A DNA stretch of 9,065 nt from Prevotellaceae bacterium (GTDB lineage: Bacteria; Bacteroidota; Bacteroidia; Bacteroidales; UBA932). How positions within the stretch are numbered: position 1 is the stretch's first letter; each line of letters opens with the position of its first letter. Below are positions 7,593-9,065 of this stretch, in pieces. Both the position numbers and the translations under genes were made by a program. Below the pieces are notes generated by a model. It did not search any database. It was given only the letters and a program-made list of their open reading frames with translations, and had not been told where the DNA came from. The stretch is taken from the NCBI GenBank assembly GCA_031278135.1, contig JAITKY010000212.1:1-9065 (forward strand). The letters are read 5' to 3'.

Positions 7593-8477
7593 ATGATAAT
7601 GATGAAAAAAACAGTATTGATTTTATGCTTTTTTGCGTTGAATATTAAGACTAACGCCCAACCCGTCAATCTTGGAGTACATGGAGGATTGGCTGTTCCC
7701 AACATTGTTTCGGGAAGCAAAAATCCGTTAAGCGTCGGTTATTCGTCGCGTTTGGCAGGCAGCGGAGGAATATTTACCGAAATAGGAATAAACAACAGAT
7801 TCTCTGTACGTTTCGGAGTAGAATACTCTGGACAGGGCGGAAAACGGAATGGTGTCCAAGCAATGTCGTCGAGCCAACTGATTATGGATATGGCAACACG
7901 CATGGGCGCCAACATAACGGAAGAAACCGCCGCAATGCTCGGAACAATGGCAACTCACATTCCTCCAACTTTTTACGCTGACGTGAAGAACACCGTGAAA
8001 TTCGATTACCTGATGATACCTTTGTCGTTACAGTGGGGTAAGACATTCGGAAACAGCCCATACCGGATTTACGTAAATACCGGACCATTTATTTCGTTTC
8101 TAATGTCCGGCGAACAGGTATCCAAAGGTTCAAGTAAATTATATACCGAAGCAGACAAATCCACTACTTTGTGGGCAACTCTTCCAGACGAAATACAGTC
8201 GCACATTACCGATGGCGTCCCCGCACTGGCTCACATCCTCGAAAATGGTACAGAGTTCGGAACCTCAGTGATTACAGGCGAAATACGACCTGTAAACTTT
8301 GGTATCCAGGGAAATATCGGACTGTCGTATCAATTCGGCAACGACAACCGTTTATTTATCGAGGCAGGAGGAAATTACGGTTTTGTACGAATGCAAAAAA
8401 ACAAGTCGAATGGCGACAATCTCACAGGATCGGCAAATATAATGTTAGGATATTCGTTCAGAATTATCTCATTATGA
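7593..8477 (+). CDS. PorT-like small outer-membrane beta-barrel protein
   Basis: The 294-residue product has a signal peptide (KKTVLILCFFALNIKTNA, cleavage probably before Q23) followed by barrel strands typical of the PorT/OMP_b-brl family: VNLGVHGGLAVPNI, FTEIGINNRFSVRFGVEYSG, FDYLMIPLSLQWG, YRIYVNTGPFISFLMSG, FGIQGNIGLSYQF, RLFIEAGGNYGFV and a final strand ANIMLGYSFRIISL. About eight strands are implied, which suits the family length. Two long polar inserts, about 86-135 (Met-rich) and 173-232, would be outside loops; they are long for such a small barrel. Three ATGs cluster at 7593, 7599 and 7602; I keep the first, but the last (MKKTV) gives the most usual signal peptide start and a better spacing from the promoter. 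Family members include secretion-linked PorT and many of unknown role, so no specific function is assigned. Confidence 0.88.
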   Translation: MIMMKKTVLILCFFALNIKTNAQPVNLGVHGGLAVPNIVSGSKNPLSVGYSSRLAGSGGIFTEIGINNRFSVRFGVEYSGQGGKRNGVQAMSSSQLIMDMATRMGANITEETAAMLGTMATHIPPTFYADVKNTVKFDYLMIPLSLQWGKTFGNSPYRIYVNTGPFISFLMSGEQVSKGSSKLYTEADKSTTLWATLPDEIQSHITDGVPALAHILENGTEFGTSVITGEIRPVNFGIQGNIGLSYQFGNDNRLFIEAGGNYGFVRMQKNKSNGDNLTGSANIMLGYSFRIISL

Positions 8478-8625
8478 AATAATTCACGGGTTCGATGATT
8501 AAAAGTAAAAAAATGATATCCCGTCCCGGACGAAAATTTATTAAATGATGTTAACCAATTTGAAGTTTGAAAAAATGTAAGAAAAACTTCAGAAAAAAGG
8601 CAGCACTTCTCTTATGGAAAATATA

Positions 8626-8645
8626 CCGTACGCTTTAGCATACGG
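8626..8645. other. Hairpin with TTTA loop
   Basis: CCGTA pairs with TACGG, then one C-A mismatch, then GC with GC around a TTTA loop, giving an 8-position stem with a single mismatch. It lies about 150 bases after the PorT-like stop. On the plus strand no T-run follows; on the minus strand it is followed by TATATTTTCC, so it would fit a weak terminator for a gene entering from the right, if there is one. Confidence 0.35.
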
Positions 8646-8720
8646 ATTATCAATCATATACCTGTTAATAAACTGATGATATTGAGGCATGGGGCGTAAC
8701 CTGAAGCAACAAGGTTATTA

Positions 8721-8783
8721 TCGAAAAATCTCGAAAAAAAATCAAAAATTTCGAAAAAATCACACAAATCACATTTCGAAAAA
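8721..8783 (+). repeat. Four irregular copies of TCGAAAAA in an A-rich tract
   Basis: TCGAAAAA occurs at 8721-8728, 8731-8738, 8751-8758 and 8776-8783, and a related CCGAAAAAC at about 8860-8868. The first three starts are spaced 10 and 20 bases, close to whole helical turns, so the A-tracts are in phase and the DNA is probably bent upstream of the promoter at 8878-8907. Confidence 0.45.
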
Positions 8784-8877
8784 CAAAAAAATCACCTGTG
8801 CAAAAAAAAATAATAATTTATAACCCATTGATAAACAACATAAAATAAAAAAAGTTTTGCCGAAAAACAAAAAAGAA

Positions 8878-8907
8878 TTGTTATATGAAAAAAAGTTATT
8901 ACTTTTG
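8878..8907 (+). promoter_or_regulatory. Strong Bacteroidota-type promoter (TTG-N19-TACTTTTG)
   Basis: A -33 TTG at 8878-8880 is followed after 19 bases by TACTTTTG at 8900-8907, an exact TAnnTTTG match. This is the only promoter in the window with both elements well placed, and an A-tract-rich region lies upstream. Transcription would begin near 8912-8915 and run off the right edge, so its gene is outside the window. Confidence 0.6.
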
Positions 8908-8990
8908 CATTCGTTAATATAATGTAATTTTAATATAAAGATTATAAAAATTGTTATATGTGTTTGTTTTTCTCAAATAATTGGCTGATG

Positions 8991-9011
8991 AATCGGGAAA
9001 TTTTCCCGATT
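8991..9011. promoter_or_regulatory. Perfect palindrome, operator-like, upstream of the sigma-54 promoter
   Basis: AATCGGGAAA and TTTCCCGATT are perfect 10-base arms around one central T. A related sequence, CGGG-TA-TTTTCCGG at 9016-9029, begins 22 bases after the first CGGG (about two helical turns). No T-run follows, so a protein-binding site is likelier than a terminator. Confidence 0.5.
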
Positions 9012-9030
9012 GAAGCGGGTATTTTCCGGT

Positions 9031-9047
9031 TTGGCACGATTTTTGCA
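9031..9047 (+). promoter_or_regulatory. Full-consensus sigma-54 (RpoN) promoter
   Basis: TTGGCACG at 9031-9038, four bases, then TTGCA at 9043-9047 matches the sigma-54 -24/-12 consensus YTGGCACG-N4-TTGCW at every defined position. Transcription would start about 12 bases past the GC of the -12 element, near 9058, within the AG repeat. Sigma-54 promoters need an enhancer-binding ATPase acting from upstream sites; the palindrome at 8991-9011 is a candidate, though closer than usual. The gene served lies beyond the window. Confidence 0.65.
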
Positions 9048-9065
9048 GAGAGAGAGAGAGAGAGA
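9047..9065 (+). repeat. AG dinucleotide repeat cut by the window edge
   Basis: Nine and a half uninterrupted AG units run from the last base of the -12 element to the last base of the window, so the true length is unknown. It covers the predicted sigma-54 transcription start. Such repeats slip during replication and also often end assemblies. Confidence 0.85.

Larger units (their letters stand above)
8478..8876. other. Gene-free AT-rich intergenic region
   Basis: No convincing gene is present. It contains an 8-base-arm inverted repeat (TGAAGTTT 8561-8568 with AAACTTCA 8584-8591), the hairpin at 8626-8645, and an A-rich stretch from about 8720 on. The only small open frame (8689-8823, 44 codons) is lysine/asparagine-rich because of the A-tracts and is not believed. 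Confidence 0.6.

Noticed and set aside
4623..8477. A SusC/SusD-type polysaccharide utilisation locus
   Set aside because: The large barrel is not followed by a SusD-like lipoprotein, and no glycoside hydrolase or anti-sigma factor is present; the second gene is a small PorT-like barrel.
8561..8591. Terminator after the PorT-like gene
   Set aside because: Stem is AT-rich with a 15-base loop and is followed by A and G, not T.
8689..8823. 44-codon open frame MGRNLKQQGYYRK... in the right intergenic region
   Set aside because: Composition is Lys/Asn-rich purely because of A-tracts; no promoter box or conserved feature supports it.
8478..9065. CRISPR array or structured riboswitch in the long intergenic region
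   Set aside because: The repeated words are only 8 bases, irregularly spaced and A-rich; no riboswitch core that I know is visible.

Overview
The window looks like a chromosomal piece of a Bacteroidota (Bacteroidales-like) genome. Three things point there: two outer-membrane beta-barrel genes of Bacteroidota families, a SWIM zinc-finger protein and other genes without obvious Shine-Dalgarno sites, and several exact matches to the Bacteroidota -7 promoter box TAnnTTTG placed just upstream of genes. DNA is AT-rich between genes. The two outer-membrane genes look richer in G+C than the SWIM/phosphatase pair (judged by eye, not counted).

Layout: positions 1-156 hold a short hairpin and no supported gene. 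A minus-strand block runs from 4391 down to 157: a PPP-like metallophosphoesterase (3690-4391), a SWIM zinc-finger/helical-repeat protein that overlaps it by 4 bases (2011-3693), an alpha/beta hydrolase with a TTG start (952-1896), and a pirin-family cupin (157-888). The 231-base gap 4392-4622 is a divergent promoter region. On the plus strand lie a 942-residue outer-membrane barrel protein with a carboxypeptidase-regulatory-like N-terminal domain and a plug-like region (4623-7451), and a 294-residue PorT-like small barrel (7593-8477), separated by a long perfect inverted repeat and a separate promoter box. The last 588 bases (8478-9065) have no supported gene. They hold an A-rich tract with repeated TCGAAAAA words, a strong Bacteroidota-type promoter, a perfect 10-bp-arm palindrome with a related second site 22 bases on, and a full-consensus sigma-54 promoter that runs directly into an AG dinucleotide repeat cut by the window edge.

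How it fits together: the phosphatase and SWIM genes are very probably one translationally coupled unit. The hydrolase and pirin follow on the same strand and may be read from it or from weak promoters of their own. The two outer-membrane proteins are both envelope proteins but probably have separate promoters. The most unusual points are the regulatory cluster at the right edge (sigma-54 promoter, paired operator-like sites and a dinucleotide repeat over the expected transcription start), the pirin lacking two of four metal ligands, and the coupled SWIM/phosphatase pair. No CRISPR array, tRNA, rRNA or complete mobile element is visible. I did not find a clear multi-gene novel system.
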